Source: Globisporangium splendens (Eukaryota; Oomycota; Peronosporomycetes; Pythiales; Pythiaceae). Taken from it: a DNA stretch of 59,182 nucleotides. Positions within the stretch are counted from its first letter, which is position 1. The number at the start of each line of letters is the position of its first letter. The stretch is taken from NCBI GenBank assembly GCA_006386115.1, contig VFIW01000175.1, forward strand, positions 1 through 59,182, in the 5' to 3' direction. The notes below the pieces were generated by a model. That model ran no database searches. It was not told the DNA's origin and saw only the letters and a program-made list of their open reading frames with translations. The position numbers were made by a program, and so were the translations under genes. This document shows, piece after piece, positions 9,683 through 23,475 of the stretch.

Positions 9683-10914
9683 GTAGCACCTACCCCGCAG
9701 TCAATGGCGATTGTGTTCGTCCAACACAACGATCATTGTGCAGGAACCCTGCAATCAGGAGTGTGAGCTTGGCGCAACTGAAATAGCTGCGTGTTCGCTG
9801 GAAACGCAGGATGAACGGCAACCGAAGCCAATCGATCCGAGGCAAAAATGACATGGCAAACGAGCAAGATCGCACTGCGAAGTGGGGACGCTCAATGCAG
9901 ACGCTGGACACCACAGCACCCAGCGCCATAAACAGTGTACCTAGAACAACATTAAATGCATATGTAGCTATAATGGTTCATTGAGTGTGTGCTGTGGCTG
10001 CAATACTGAAGTCTCATTAGATGCGTGCAGTACCCGCCACAGCCTCAGAAAAGTCTGATGATCGCCACTTTCTCCGAAGCAACATGACAAAAAGAAAAAA
10101 AAAAAAAATCCGTCGACCGACGAAAGAGGTGAAACTTTGGCTTCGGTTGGTGCCACTGCCACTGCCCGTGTGAACGAGAGCATCTCTCTACTAATAACAG
10201 AGCTCGTCACATTCGTGCAGACTCGTTTCCGCTATAATTTGCTGCGGTAGTATCCAAAGCGAGCAAGATTCGCACCAACTGCCAAAATGTCATGGCTGGC
10301 TTGCTCTTCCTTTGCACAGAACCTCTGGGTTGCGAGTACGAACAAGTACACAGCGAGCTTCGCTCGTCTTGTGCAAGCACTTGTCAACACGTATGAAAAT
10401 GTTCCATACAAAAGACGGAAATGACTCGTTGGATGCGTGCTCAGATTGGATTGGTGAAGGGCAACCTTTCGACAACACGACAAGAGGGAAATGGTCACAC
10501 AGGTCCCGCCATTTTGGCGAGACGACGCCAATTTTTTGCGTGAAGTGTAAAAATATACCGTGTGTCGAGATGTGGTGGGAGAATAAATCACCTCGATATC
10601 CATTTCTTCCCTCAGAAGGTGTGCATCGTGACGCACAGTGCCACGCGTTGGAGAAGCCGTGACACCTTTTTGCTGGTTAAAATGAATAAAACCCAAGAAA
10701 AAAGAACCTCATAAACATTTCGAAAACCAGGTGCAGTTTTGTAACTCTCTTCCAGGGTCAGGTTGGTGTTCTTGGCGTACTGCGGCAGCCCCTATTACAG
10801 CACTCATGCCCCATATAGTGCGCTCTAAATACCTTCATCAATTGTCAAAAGTACGAACCAACTAAGTTCGTCGTACTTGGTAGATGTTCAAACGACCATC
10901 ATTCTGTTTCTTAC

Positions 10915-10922
10915 TCATTACT
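10915..10922 (+). promoter_or_regulatory. initiator-like site of the giant chromatin gene
   Basis: TCATTACT resembles the oomycete initiator and lies about 170 bases before the chosen ATG at 11087. An ATG at 10957 in another frame would form a short upstream reading frame in the transcript. Confidence 0.3.
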
Positions 10923-11086
10923 GGTAGAATATCGGTTTTGAGCGCGAGACTGACGATGGCGATGGCGCGGGGGACAGTCACAGCAGCAATAACTACGGCG
11001 CATCTGCCTCACCACGTTGGGGAAACGCGAAAGGGAAACGGAAGCGCATCGGCAGCCAGCACCAGAGAGCTGCGCGCGCGCAGACT

Positions 11087-14000
11087 ATGGACGAAGAGCG
11101 CGCGACGGATCAGCCACCTGGTGGCTCTGCTTCTGCGGCGCCATCGACCGCTGCGGGTGAAACGGTGGACGCCATGACGTCATCGTCTGTTTTTGGCGTC
11201 GGTCGACGGGACACCGAAGCAAACGAAGCACGCGAGCGCCAGAATAATCGACCGCCCGTGTCGCTTGTGCCGACGCGAGCGTACGGCAGCAGTGATGAAG
11301 AGGAAGACGAGGAAGAGGAGGACGATGCGGAAGACGAAGGGGGAGATGAGAAGGAGACGGAGCGCGCGGAAGTCGTGTCGGAGCCACGTGAAGTTGAAGG
11401 TGGAGGGAGACAGGACGAAGCTGGTCACATGGGCTCTGTTGCTGCGACTGTGGATGAAGATGCAACGAGGAGCACAGAAGAAGAGCGTTTTGAGGGTGAT
11501 GGTGGAAAAGGAGACGACAGTGCAGAAGAGCTCGGGACGGCCGGTGTGCACCCAGGCAGTCAAACCGAACAGCAATCAGCCCCAGCGTCCGATTGGAATG
11601 CGTCAAGTGTTGCTGCAGGGGAGCAATCTTCAGATGCATCGAGTGCACAGGCGAGCAACAAGCAAAATGTTCCCAAGGATGCGCGTAAGCGAAAGAGCAG
11701 CGCGTCTGCTTCGTCGGCTCCGACGAAGAAGCTGAAACAGAAAATGGCGCCGTCAGCCACGCAGCGAACTAGTGCGATTGAAGAGATGGAGGTGTCCATA
11801 GACTCATTACGAAAACTGGCAGAAGAGGTGCGTTGTGCTTATAGTTTTCTGCTCATGTGAGTATTGCCCATCGTTGTGGCGAGTCTGCTGGCTAATCTTT
11901 GTCACCTTTTTGCATGATGCAGCACAATCTGGATATCAGTCACTTGGATAAATGGAGTGCGCGTCCTGATGGGAAAATTGTGGACCCCGACAAGAAAAAG
12001 TATTCGAACCTGAGAGATGTACTCCGGGCTTACTCGTTTTCGACTCGAGGGAGCATTCCGCGAGAGGATATGTACTATCTGGCGATTCTTCGAAGGATCC
12101 TGGCGGAAAAAGCCCTTCCGTTGCAAGATGGCCCCATTTCGGTTATCTCCTTGGGTGAAATATTTCCAGAACCGCTCTTTTATAGCGTAAAGAAGCTTTT
12201 TCCGGTATGATAATGGGTGACGATCTGTATTCATTTCGAATGTGCCATGGTGTGATCGCTTTTTCTAACCTCTTCTTTCATGATACTCAGATTGGTTATG
12301 AAACGACCGTCAACGTCCAAGTCTCCAAGCCGTCTACACAATTGTTTCGTTTACAATGCAGTAAGTTGGCTGGTCTCATTCTGATGTCGCCAAGCAGCAT
12401 GCAATGGTATTCACCCGTTTTTGATCTGTGGTGAACCGTAGAGATCGTCCACGGTAACAAGAAGAAGTCACCTATTTTCGTGGTCGAGCTCGAGGACAAT
12501 GCAGGTGCGATTATGCTTGTTTAGAAGAAGTTGACGCTAGATCTTTTTCACTAACACTCAACGCTTGGTCCTGTAGAAATCGTTTTCCGTTCATACGTTG
12601 CAAGCAAAGCGTGGAAAAAGGCGCTTACTCACTTCGAAAGTCTGACATCGGATGAATTCGAAGCAGCAATCGAAGGAGCTCGAATTGCTCCAGCTGCTGA
12701 CGCCGAACCCGTTGATTTCTTGACTCCAGATAGCGGTGAAGATGGCTTTGGTCTTCTACGCCGGAATATTACTCGTGCATTGGAAGGACTTCGTCAGGTG
12801 CTGAAATGTAAAGACTACCAGTTTTGGGAAGAACGGCACGTTGTGAATGCGGAAGTGCATTCGAAGCTTCGTGCGAAGTTGAAGAAGCAAGTGAAAGAGT
12901 ATCTCAAGTCACAAAAAGAGTACTCGAAAGAAGAAATGAAACGACTGCTTTCTCAAGATGTCCTGGTACTCGAAAACTCGCGAAGTGCTGAAGAGTGCCT
13001 ACGAATTCAACAACAGGAAGAAAGGGAAAGGCGAGAAGCTGAAAAGCGGAGTGTTCGTGAAGCAGCTCGTAAGCTACTTGAAATTGAGATGAAAGCGCAG
13101 GAAGATGCAAAAGAGGCTTTAAAACGAGAAAAGGAGGAGCGCAGGAATGCAATCCTGGAGGCCAAGATGGAAGTCGTGCGACAAAAAGAAGCACGTAAAG
13201 AAGCAGCTCGCCTTGCGAAGGAGGAAGAAAAGCGGATGCGTGAAGAGGAGAAAGAGATAAAGCGCGCTTTGAAAGAAGAAGAGAAGCGAAAAAAGATAGA
13301 GGAAAAGGAAAACTCCATGAAGCGGCGGATCGAGGAACTGCGAGAACGTCGTAAAATGCGAGAAGAGCAAAAGTCAATCTTAGAAAATGGTGTTGTGACG
13401 ACTTCGACTGATGGTGAGATGTGCGAAGGAGCTTGCCCTGATCGTAATTTCCAATCCTCAGATGGTTTCCTGAAAAAGAAACGAACAGCAGCAACTTTGT
13501 CTCCCGGATCGAAGTCCCATATTCTGTCCGCTCGCAAGCAGCACCTGGCGTTGTTGAAATTTGTCGAGGAAGAAAAAGAACGTCGACGGAAGATTCGAGT
13601 TTTGGAGAAGAGGTATGCTGTGGAAAAAGACATTTGGACTTCTGTGAAAGAGGAATACTGCCGTGAGAAGAGCATTACGTCTGGGCTTGGTTCTACGTTT
13701 GAAAGCACACCAGTGCAAGAGAATGCTGAAGAAAGCAAGCTGATGGATTTTGTGACTCCAGTGGCAGAACTCAATCAAGTTCCTGCAGAAATTCGAGGCG
13801 ACGTACTGTTCGCATGGGACTTTATTTCGACATTTGCTGACTGCCTTCGCTTGACTGCCATCCCCTCGCTTGCTATCTTCATCAAAGTTCTCACTCTGGG
13901 TGACGGATCAAGTCCTGTTGGTGATGGCAAGTTTGAAGAAGACTCTCTTGGGCGAGTGTACGCGGGATTCCATACTGAGATTGTGAAGCTGTTATTTTCC

Positions 14001-17000
14001 GAATATTTTCCGATATTGCAGACAGGAACTCGCTTGGAAGAGTTCTATCGCACGCGGCCACTGAATGCACTCAGTTGGCCGGAGCTTGCCCGTCAGGTGT
14101 GTTTGTTGGCGATTGAGGCGAAGCACCCGAGTGCAGATGATCAGTTGATCAAGTCCCTGAAAGGCTCAAAATCATACCGTGATGATACGGTCGTTCTTCC
14201 TTTGCGCCATAAACTGGAAAAGCGAGGAATCGATCTACTGAAAGGCGTTCAATACCAAGATAGTGTCGACGGTCCAGACCACGCAAGTCAGAGTGTGCAG
14301 CCGAGTAGCCATGACAGTACCGCCAGGCAAACCGAGTCAACTGTTTCAGCGTCTTCAAGCAAATTCTATGGTGTCGTTTTGGCGGATGGAATCTCGTCGA
14401 AGATTGAATTGGAAGAAAAAGAGATGTACATTGTTGTCAAATCCGTTTTCCAAGAAAGTGAGGAGTCATCTGAAGATCGCGTTCGAAAAGAATCATCGTC
14501 TTCGGTTCCAGAACTTGAAGATGCTAAGGACGACAACGCGTCAAGTATAAAAGTTGGCGACATTCTCATCAGCGTCAACGGGGTAAACGTGAAGGGAATG
14601 ACACTTGCTGCATTCACTTCACTGATTAGCGGTATTGCGGTACCTCATGGTCTGCTGCTCTCTTCAACTTCACCACCTGTGAAGCCGCAACTGAAGCACA
14701 TTCCAACTACGATGAACTCGTCCAAGCTGAAGAGGTGCGCTCACGTTCTCAAACTTCTTCGGACAAAAGAAATCGCCAGTCCGTTCAATCAACCTGTCGA
14801 CGGAGATTTGTATCCAGATTACTACAGCGGGATTATTGCCGAGCCAATGGATTTAGGCACTATTGCCGAGAAGCTTGAAGACGAAGATTACGAGAATGAT
14901 GACGACGTGGAAAGTTTCGTGGATGATGTGGCGCTGGTGTGGAAAAACTGTTACACGTACAATTCAGTGAAGGCAGAGATTTCCAGTCTCGCAAGAAAGC
15001 TGTCAGTGATTTTCAACCGTCTGATGAACGACTGGGTGTACACGAATGTTAACCGTCACTTGGTGTCAAGTGAAGAAGACCATTGCCGAAACTGCCAAAC
15101 GAATCACGTGAAAGACAGACTACTCTTGTGTGATCGATGCGATGCTGCGTACCACACGTTTTGCCTGTCGTCCCCACTATCGAAGGTTCCAACTGGAGAA
15201 TGGTTTTGCCCGCTGTGCATCAGTGATCCGACCTTTTCGCCAGATCAGTTTAAGAAGAAGCAGGGTGACAATCTCAATGGAACGGGGAAGACAGACACTT
15301 TGGAACCAGAAATCGAGTACTCGGAGTTTGAAAAACGCGTCTTAGCTGTCATTGAGCTGCTGTCGAAGGAAAACTACTCGGATTTGACGATTGTTGATCG
15401 TGTCAATGTGTTACGGGTCTTATGCGAACTGTTACAAGGGACTACTGCAGTTGAATCCGTTTACCAGTCAATTGAAGAGAAAGCAGTTGAGGCACGCCGC
15501 GGGCTTGGAGAGGCGTTGGCAGACTTGAACCGAGAATGGGATGTGTTTGCGCCAGCAGAACTTTCCCATACCATAGAGCGTACGAACAAGTTCTTCATCG
15601 ATGGCGTTGAGCATGAGCTGACAGACGAGCTGCTCGAGTATTTACACGATAAAGCTCAAGCAGAGCTTGACGGCAGACCTATCCCTCCTCTTCCAGAAAG
15701 TGCAATCAGTCGCCTTTACGAGCAGCATGGAGTCCAGCGACTTGAAAACGAAGAAAAAGTGTTAAAGAGTGAACCTTTTGACGTGTTGGAAGAAGAAGTA
15801 TCTGGTGACTCTGGCAGTGATGCCGATGAGGAGCAGTTGCTTGAGACTTTCGGTGATCGGTTGCTAGCTTCGTCTCCAGAAAGAGAAACTTCGGCAGCTG
15901 ATCTCGCCAACTTCCAAATTCAAAAGCCTGCGACTTGCGACTTTTGCGGGCTTGAAGACGGCATTTTGAATGGTGCGCTGATTTCATGTCGGCGCTGTCC
16001 AGTGACCCACCAAGTTGCACCGTTGAACCACTTTGAAATTCCCGACCTGGCAGCTGGTGGCAACATCGAAGGAGTATTCAAAGTGCGAAGACTTACCGCT
16101 CAAGAGTGTGCAACCGTGCATCTGACTGACGTCTCAGAAGGAGTGCAGCTGGATGGCAACTCCATGAGCCATGGGGAAAACGTTCCTTCAATTCATGGTG
16201 ATGCGGATGTTTCATCGCTGTCTGATGGATCGAATATGATTATTTATGCCATCAACGACCGCGTCGTCCATGGTATGGGAAGCGCTGAGATGTTGGTGAT
16301 TTTGCGTCGTGCTGAGCAACCGATCTTTGTCTACTTGTCGTGCTTACCGGGCGATGCGCTAAAAGCATGTGTATCGATAGTGAAATCTCACTCAATCCCG
16401 TTGGGTGTGCAGCTGGAAGTGTCGCAGTCAGCTGTGTTTGTGCAGTCGTTTCAGCACTCTTCGGTGTTCCCTTTCGGCTACGCAGAACTGAGTCGCCAGA
16501 TTTTGCCAGGGGATATGCTTCTTATGATCAACGACGTTCCCCTTTTGAGTAAAGCAGTGCCTGAAGTTGAAGATCTTTTGCGACTAGAGCACGAACTGGA
16601 TGCAAAATATATCGTGGCAATGCGTGTACCTTGCGGAAAGATGAAGCAAGCACTGGAAAACTGGGATCGAGAAACCTACAGTATTTCGGCTCAACAAGTC
16701 AAGCGAGCAGCACTTAAAGGATCGCTCATGCCGTCGCAACCAGAACGAAAAGGACAAGTTGCAAAGCGCACGAAGGCTACTTTCGATGTCACATTCTATG
16801 ACGGTCCTCTCGGTTTGGCCTTGTCGCTCGAAAACCGAGGAGTTATCGTCAAATCTTTGAACGACCAACCAAATGGAGCGCTGGGTCAAGCATCGCTTAG
16901 CCGTCAAATCAGTCGAGGTGACTTGGTGGAAAAAGTGAACGGTCAGACCTACGGGCCATTGCGCGATCTGTCTCAGTTTACTTCATTCTTGCTCTCCCTC

Positions 17001-20000
17001 CCTCGGCCGCTTGTGATAACGTTCTCCAGGGAAGTGCCTGTCGAAGAAGTTGCACAGAAGATGGAACAATCGTTGGAATCTTCTCAGCTGAAAACTTTAG
17101 TGCACGATGCTGATTTGCTGCGCAAGAGTCTCGGTTTCTCCTCTGATTCCACTGTGAAAACATTTCGAGTCGACAACGTTCCTCTCCCCTTCATGGCATC
17201 CGAGTTTTTGGGTTCGATTTGCATTGTTTCGACAAATGGATCTGTTGCTTGCGAATCTCTGATTTCAAGTGGTGAGTCCCAGAGCAGTGAGCCAACTCGA
17301 AGCATTGCAGTCGGAGATCGCATCGTTGGGTTGAACGGGAAGTCTACAGCCGGATTAAACTGGGCATCACTGCAAAGTCTCTGCGCGGAAATGCTTTCAG
17401 TAACAACTGTATATGTGCATCTTGTACCGCACACTCCAGCGGCAAACATGCTGATCGCTCACAAAGCCTGTGCCCAGACTGCAAATGCTGCTTGGTCAGA
17501 ATGCGAGCACCTCCGACCAAAGATTGTCCAGGCGAACAACTTTGAGCTCTTTCTCAACTGGACCGTTGTCCCGCGAACTCTCTCACTTGGTCGCTGTCGT
17601 GGGGGTTACCGTTATTATCGGTTCTGTAGCGATCGGCAGCGCATTTACCTGCAATCGGAGACGAAGCAATGGTTCGTGTGCGATGGCGTCGCTTCTTTTT
17701 CCCGTTTTTTGACCTACTTGGAGCAAGACCACAAGGATGCTGCAATAGCAAGAAGAATTCGTGCAACGTTTCATTACTTGCTTCATGGTAAGACCAGCGC
17801 ACGTGCCCGACAGAAACCAGTCGTCACACCAACTATCGATCCGCAGCAATTCTGCTGTGAATATTCAGAGTTGCCGTACTTATCGTGGGGACCGTTTGCG
17901 CTGAAAAAGGAAACCTCAGTGTCGGTATCTGAGTTCGATATTGAAAGGCATGCAGCTCATATGAGCTATCGTGGGCGGACATTTTACCTCGGGGAGTTCA
18001 GTACGCAACAACAAGCGGAAATTGTGCTACAGCACGCCGAATCTCTGATTCTTTCGACAGGTTATCACATTGCAATTAGTGGAGGATCTTTGGACTCCAT
18101 TACTGCACTCTTCCCAAGACTCTCCATTCCGACCCTGGCAGCAGAAGCTGTTTTGAAACGATCATTTGCACGGAAGTATGAGTACAACGGCGGTGTGTTG
18201 GATTCGAACGGGAAGCCAAAACTGGTTCCTCTTTCACAATCCGTGTACCACGTTCTTCGTCGGGGTCTTCGCGCAGAGCTTATTCCGGCTATTCCAAGTG
18301 TACCGCCGTCGGGATTTCAAGTATTTCCAAGTGCCCACGACCAAATGAAGCGGAAACTGTCTGCTTCATCATCAGTTTATGCAGCGGAGCAGGCAAAACG
18401 ATCGAGATATCACATGGAAGGTGCTCTTCCTAGAACTCACCCTGGTCAACAAGGTGGCAACTCAGGAGGCCATCAACAGCCACTAGCCTCGGCAGCTCAC
18501 TCGCATCGTGGACAAGAAGTAAATGCTCTAAAGAGATCTCTCCAGCCTCTTGTTGATCAAGGTCGAGCTATGCTTGCGGCATGGAACCAATTTGCTGTAT
18601 CTCCAACTGTTCAAGCAAGTAACGGACTGGCGTACACATGCTTGTCAAGCTTTGAAGAGGTGAAAAAGGCAGTGTCTCGCGTGCTGGTGGATCCGAATGG
18701 GGTGCTCCCAGACTCCAAGACGTTTGTCTGTTTACACCATGCGTTTGTGGTTGGTCTTATCTGTGCGATGGCAACGCAATCTCTCACAAGCAGCCGCAAG
18801 ACTACTGGAGATTCCGCTCTAGTGAAGCAAATAGCAGATGCATTCGCGACGGCGATTCTCAGTTGCATGGATCCATCCACCATGCTTCGTTCCCGAGCAC
18901 TGAATGGCTTTGCTGTTGTTGCAAAGCATTGTGAGCACCAGGTGCGACCGAATGATCTGTCGGAAGAGCTTCATCATGTGGCCAATTTTGCGCTACAGTT
19001 TTTCCGAACAACGCAGTATCTTGCGAATGGTAATTTCGAAGACACGTCCAAGTGTCGGCCAATTTTCTCTTCGCTGAGTCGTGGTGTAGAAACGCTGCCA
19101 GCATCTTTCCTTCAGCAGCTAAAGCTGCTGGAGAATATTCGTGAAACTTTTGCTCGAAAAGTGGCTGCACAGCCAGCAGTTGCTGCATCAGCCACTGGCC
19201 GCTCTGCTCCACCTTCATCGTTGAAAGTTTCTCCGTACAGTGTGGTTCTGCAACAGCCTCAAGCCCGCATTGACAACACGAGAACACCACCGCCTCAGAA
19301 TAACGCATTCCCGCGTCGAATTCCTGACAACATGAAGGAGGTTTACATCCATGTTACGTTTGGACACGGTCCGTTGGGAATCGTGATCAATTATTCCAAC
19401 CACGGAACAATCATCGTGACTGAATTCTCGAGTGATAATGGCGTAATGGGCCAGGCGCAGGCGAGCGGGAAAATTTTCATCGGCGATGAGATTTTCTCTG
19501 TGAATGGGAACTACCTGGAGACGATCGGTATGGAAGGATTCAAAGCAACAGTTGCGAATGGTGGACGTCCGCTGCAGGTTACTTTCCGTCGATATGTGTC
19601 GCCGATTGAACCCATTGGCTTGGCTCAAAGTGAGCATGGTGTGAATCTGCGTCGGCAGGCACAGAATGCTGCTTCTGTCTTCGACTATGCTCCTGTAAGT
19701 ACCATGAATTCTGACCAGCAAGTCCAGTATACCTCTACGATGGTACCTCAACGACAACAATCGTCAGGTGCTCCGTTTGAACCTCCTCAAGTTGCTGCTG
19801 ACGGATATTTTGCTGGTGCGGGTGGAATGAGTGGAGCTGGCTTGTACTCGCAGCCTCAGGCACCTAATGCGGCATACAACAGCCTGGTTGACAGCCTCAG
19901 CCCATTCCCGTTTGACGCTACTCAGAACCAGCCGTCTGGAACGATGGCGCCAGTCTCGTATGGTATGGGAGTGCCATCCGGAGTGAGTCCATACATGGGA

Positions 20001-22557
20001 AGTATGCCGGCGCCATTTCCATCGGGTCCATCTGGTGCAACTTTCAACGGACTGCCACAAGTACTGTATGATGAGCCTGGGACTTCTGCACTTCCACAAC
20101 CCAATCAGTGGCGTTCGTCTCCGCCGAGAAACTACGGAGTTGAAGGGAACATGGCTCCCATGCCTGGGTATTCGAACGGAGCTGATCTCGCTATGAATCC
20201 TGGTCTTCCGGTGGGTGGGGTGGCACCACAGCAATTCGGCGTGCCGTCGGGCTATCCGCCGCAGGGACAGCGGGCTCCTCCATTACCGTCTATGGGAGAT
20301 CGTGGAAATGGTGCCTCATATAGTGATAATGCGCTGTCGGAATACGGTGCATTTGCCGCACCAAATGACCCAAACATTGCACAGAGCGATGGAGAAATAT
20401 CGTACTACGACGCAAACGAGACAACCTATCGAAGCGGCTTTGATTTTGCCGTCGATACGTCTACAACACCCCAAGTTTCTGAAGCTGCTGCGGGTGGAAT
20501 TTCGGATGTTGAAACAGAACTTGTATCGCCTTCTGTATCTCAAATGACAACTCCTGCTCAGTCTGATACAGAGGAAGACGATGGGGACGCTCAGGCACAA
20601 CGTGAAAGACAACGACAGGACGCAGCGCGACTAAGCGCCATATCAAGTGCGCTTCGGGAGAATATGGCATCTTCACAAGTTGCGCCTGCAGGACAGTTGT
20701 CAGACAGTGCCATGTCGGCTTCGGGTGTTTCGACAACCAGCACAGGATCGAGTCAAGTCCCGTCTTCACGAACTCAAGAGGGCGAAACAGCAGACGCTGC
20801 TGCGCTTGGAAGAAGATCGACACGTGTTCCGAAAAGAATTACGTCAAATATTGCCGACATGTACAATCCCGAGTTTTTGAAAAATGCTGCGAGCCAAGCT
20901 GGTGCGGAGCTAGAGGTTACCGACGGGGAGGTTGGCGAGCTAGCTACAGAGTTGCTGGAATTGTTCCAAGGAACGATTCGGCGTGCTAAACCTGGTGTAC
21001 CTCGTTCGATCATTTTTCTGAAAGCGCAGCTTCTTACGATGGAGGCCGCTATACCTCGTGATGCATTCCGGGCTGGCCGATGGGGACGGCCAATTCGTGC
21101 AGCGTGGGCTGAGATGGTGTACGGTTGCGATTCTTCGTACACGTTGCTGGAGGCTATTTTGTTTTTGGAGTCCAACATCGAAGCAGAGTGGCTGGATTCG
21201 TGCTGGAAAGCATCCCCGCTTCAGACAGCAAGGAATGCACTTTCAACTGCAACGATTGCCTCAGCAGCGATGCGGCTCTTTGCACTGGATGACGCCCTTT
21301 CCTACATACGAACCAGGAAGACGAACAAACGGAAATCCAAGGCTCCTACAACAGCAGCATTTGCGTCATCGTCTATACCAGGCTATGCGGAACCTCAAGA
21401 TAGTGAAGCCATGACGCACCCATCTCAGTTGCCATTTATCAGCCGCTTGACACCAGGAACTATCGAGCTAGTGAATACGGTTCTTCATCGCATCCATGCT
21501 GGCCAGCGAGACAAGACGATGAGTCCGTACATGTATCGCAAGGTAAAGTGCCGTTCAATTGCTTTGCTTATCTGTTGTTCCAGGAAAGATGGTAACACTT
21601 GCTTACTCACATGAACGAACAGGCGAAAGCGGAGGCAGTAGCGGTCACATCGTTGTCCGACTCGCAGATTGAGCAGTGGATCAAGCTGTATTCCCAGCAA
21701 GTGCACCACCAACCTTCTCGACTCACGGTGGCGACGTCAGGGTCTGGGGCTCACGGAAGCAACGCTCAAGTCGGTCGCCAGAATAGCACCCCCAAGCGAA
21801 AGCATGCTGGAGGATCTGCTGCACCGTCTAGTCCAAGTGCCGCTGAGCGCCCTACTCGAAAGAGGAAGAACAATGCCGGACCAGCTGGACAATCTCAGTT
21901 TGTGGAGCTGCGTTGCTATCAGATGAAAACGCCAGCATATCAGTTCCATTTGGGTGTTGTGGATGCGACTTTGAAACAGAGACTGGATTTGATTCTGACC
22001 ACGCTTTTGAAAAACGAGTTGGCGCTGGCGTTTGCAGAACCTGTGAACCCCAGGTATGTACCGGGGTACACCGACATCATCAAAAATCCGATGGATCTGG
22101 GAACGATCAAAACAAGGATTGTTAAAGGGTATTACGAGCAACGGCCAGAGCAGGTCATCCGCGACGTGAACCTTGTGTGGGAAAACTGCTTCACATTCAA
22201 TCGTTTGGATGCCGAGATCTCCAAGTGTGCCAACCGTCTTCGATGTAAGTCTTCCTGCTTGGCTGAACTTTTTGGATGGGTGAGCATTGGACTAACTGAC
22301 CGTATTGTGTCGCAGCCATTTTTAACCGACTTTTTGAAGAGTGGATCTCCGGGGTTCCACCGTCGATGCCAATCGCGCGCCTGTCGACCGAAGACCAATG
22401 CCGCGGTTGTCGAAAAATGGAGGGCTCTGACAGCATGCTGCTATGCGACAGCTGCGACGCAGCCTACCACATCTTCTGCTTGAACCCCCCGTTAGCATCG
22501 ATTCCTGCGGGAAACTGGTACTGCCCTCGCTGTCCCATTGAGCGGCTACCAATGTGA
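11087..22557 (+). CDS. giant FYRN/FYRC-DDT-PDZ-bromodomain-PHD chromatin protein (about 3661 residues, 7 exons)
   Basis: Splicing six introns by eye gives one frame of 3661 codons. Approximate residues: 1-250 acidic/Ser-rich with KRK clusters; 323-423 FYRN/FYRC (LGEIFPEPLFYSVKKLFP...FRSYVASKAWKKAL), split by three introns; 480-740 charged coiled coil (Glu/Arg/Lys); 789-905 DDT-like (DVLFAWDFISTFADCL); 980-1090 PDZ-like (VGDILISVNGVNVKGM); 1098-1214 bromodomain 1 (PMDLGTIAEKL...NCYTYN); 1221-1269 PHD finger 1 (C-x2-C...LLCDRCDAAYHTFCL); about 1505 a CxxC pair; 1550-2010 several PDZ-like repeats (GPLGLALSLENRGVIVKSL); 2640-2730 a last PDZ-like unit; then a Gly/Pro/Gln-rich part; 3487-3600 bromodomain 2 (NPMDLGTIKTRI); 3609-3653 PHD finger 2. 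Two segments near 17,605-18,050 faintly resemble AP2 folds. It is probably a nuclear histone-mark reader of a remodelling or histone-modifying complex; no catalytic domain was seen. Confidence 0.8.
11828..22315 (+). other. intron map of the giant chromatin gene
   Basis: Exons: 11087-11827, 11923-12204, 12291-12360, 12442-12504, 12577-21542, 21623-22244, 22316-22557. Introns are therefore 95, 86, 81, 72, 80 and 71 bases, all GT-AG with pyrimidine-rich 3' ends. Frame is kept across all of them (phases 0, 0, 1, 1, 0, 1), and the FYRN/FYRC domain and bromodomain 2 read through the junctions. This supports the model independently of length. Exon 5 alone is 8,966 bases. Confidence 0.75.
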
Positions 22558-23475
22558 TGATGATGGGAATCTAGATATAGGCGAGCGAGAGCCCGAAATA
22601 ATGTATAAAGTGAGCAAAGCTGCATCATTGATCTCCTGTGAACCATAGCATTGATTGACTCGTGTTCAAAAGTACGAAATTTACCACTCGCACTGCGAAT
22701 AAGCCCGATTGCTGCAGCATCGGGTTCTACCTGAAAACACATGAACTCGATAACAAAAACTTGTCGGGTTCCTCAATCTTTACGGTACTTGGAGCAGCTT
22801 CATCCTGTGCATGAAGTATATGCAAACGGAACGACTGCGATACTTTAAATGCGACGCTCGTGGCGCCACAACCAGTGGTCTCGCTCAAAGTCATTGCGAT
22901 CTTTTCGCTGCCCTCTCCGTGCGAGATGGCAGAAGGTCCCACTGTTGTGACATCACGGAGAAGCCATTATTGGTGCGCACGCCTATACGTCGCATGCGTA
23001 GTGGAAAGGACGAGACTCCTTTGCATCGTCTGGGAAGCACGGCATCTAGGCGACGAACATGCCGACTAAATATCCAGGATGGTTCGCATCGCATCAACGC
23101 CATTGGCCAGCGTGATTCACTCAAAACTTCCCCTAAATTCACCTAATTAAACCCATCAATTACCCCAAACCAGTCTATTTACGGATATTCCAACATTTGC
23201 GAGACACAAGACGAAGCCATTATTGGTGTGGCGTCGCATACGGTACTTTCGTCTTTTGAGTGGTCCACACAATTATAGGCTCGTTTTCCGTCGGGTCGTG
23301 TTTGGCGTTTTGCCGAGCAGGCCGATGGTTTCTGTTTGCGTATCATTCGGGTATTGAGGCTGCGAAGCGGACGCGAAGCGAGGGAAGCGTCTCGTTCATT
23401 TCTGCATTCGCGTTCATTCCCTTATTCCCCGCAGAGCCATTTCCACTTGCAGAGCCCAGCAGCAGAGACGCCATC
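22558..23475. other. intergenic region, 3' end of the giant gene and promoter of the carrier gene
   Basis: No gene seen. The sequence CCATTATTGGTG occurs twice (about 22,967 and 23,218). Short frames on both strands lack motifs. Initiator-like sites for the carrier gene lie at 23396 and 23414. Confidence 0.5.
23396..23420 (+). promoter_or_regulatory. two initiator-like sites of the carrier gene
   Basis: TCATTTC at 23396-23402 and TCATTCC at 23414-23420 both fit the oomycete initiator and lie 80 and 62 bases before the ATG at 23476. Confidence 0.4.

Larger units (their letters stand above)
9205..11086. other. divergent intergenic region between copy 1 and the giant chromatin gene
   Basis: This is the promoter region for both neighbours. 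It holds the initiator and GAATCTT cluster of copy 1, a nearly pure A run near 10090-10109, and an initiator-like TCATTACT at 10915-10922. Short frames on both strands (for example around 10232-10696) have no motif and look random. A short upstream frame starting at 10957 precedes and overlaps, out of frame, the start of the next gene. Confidence 0.5.
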
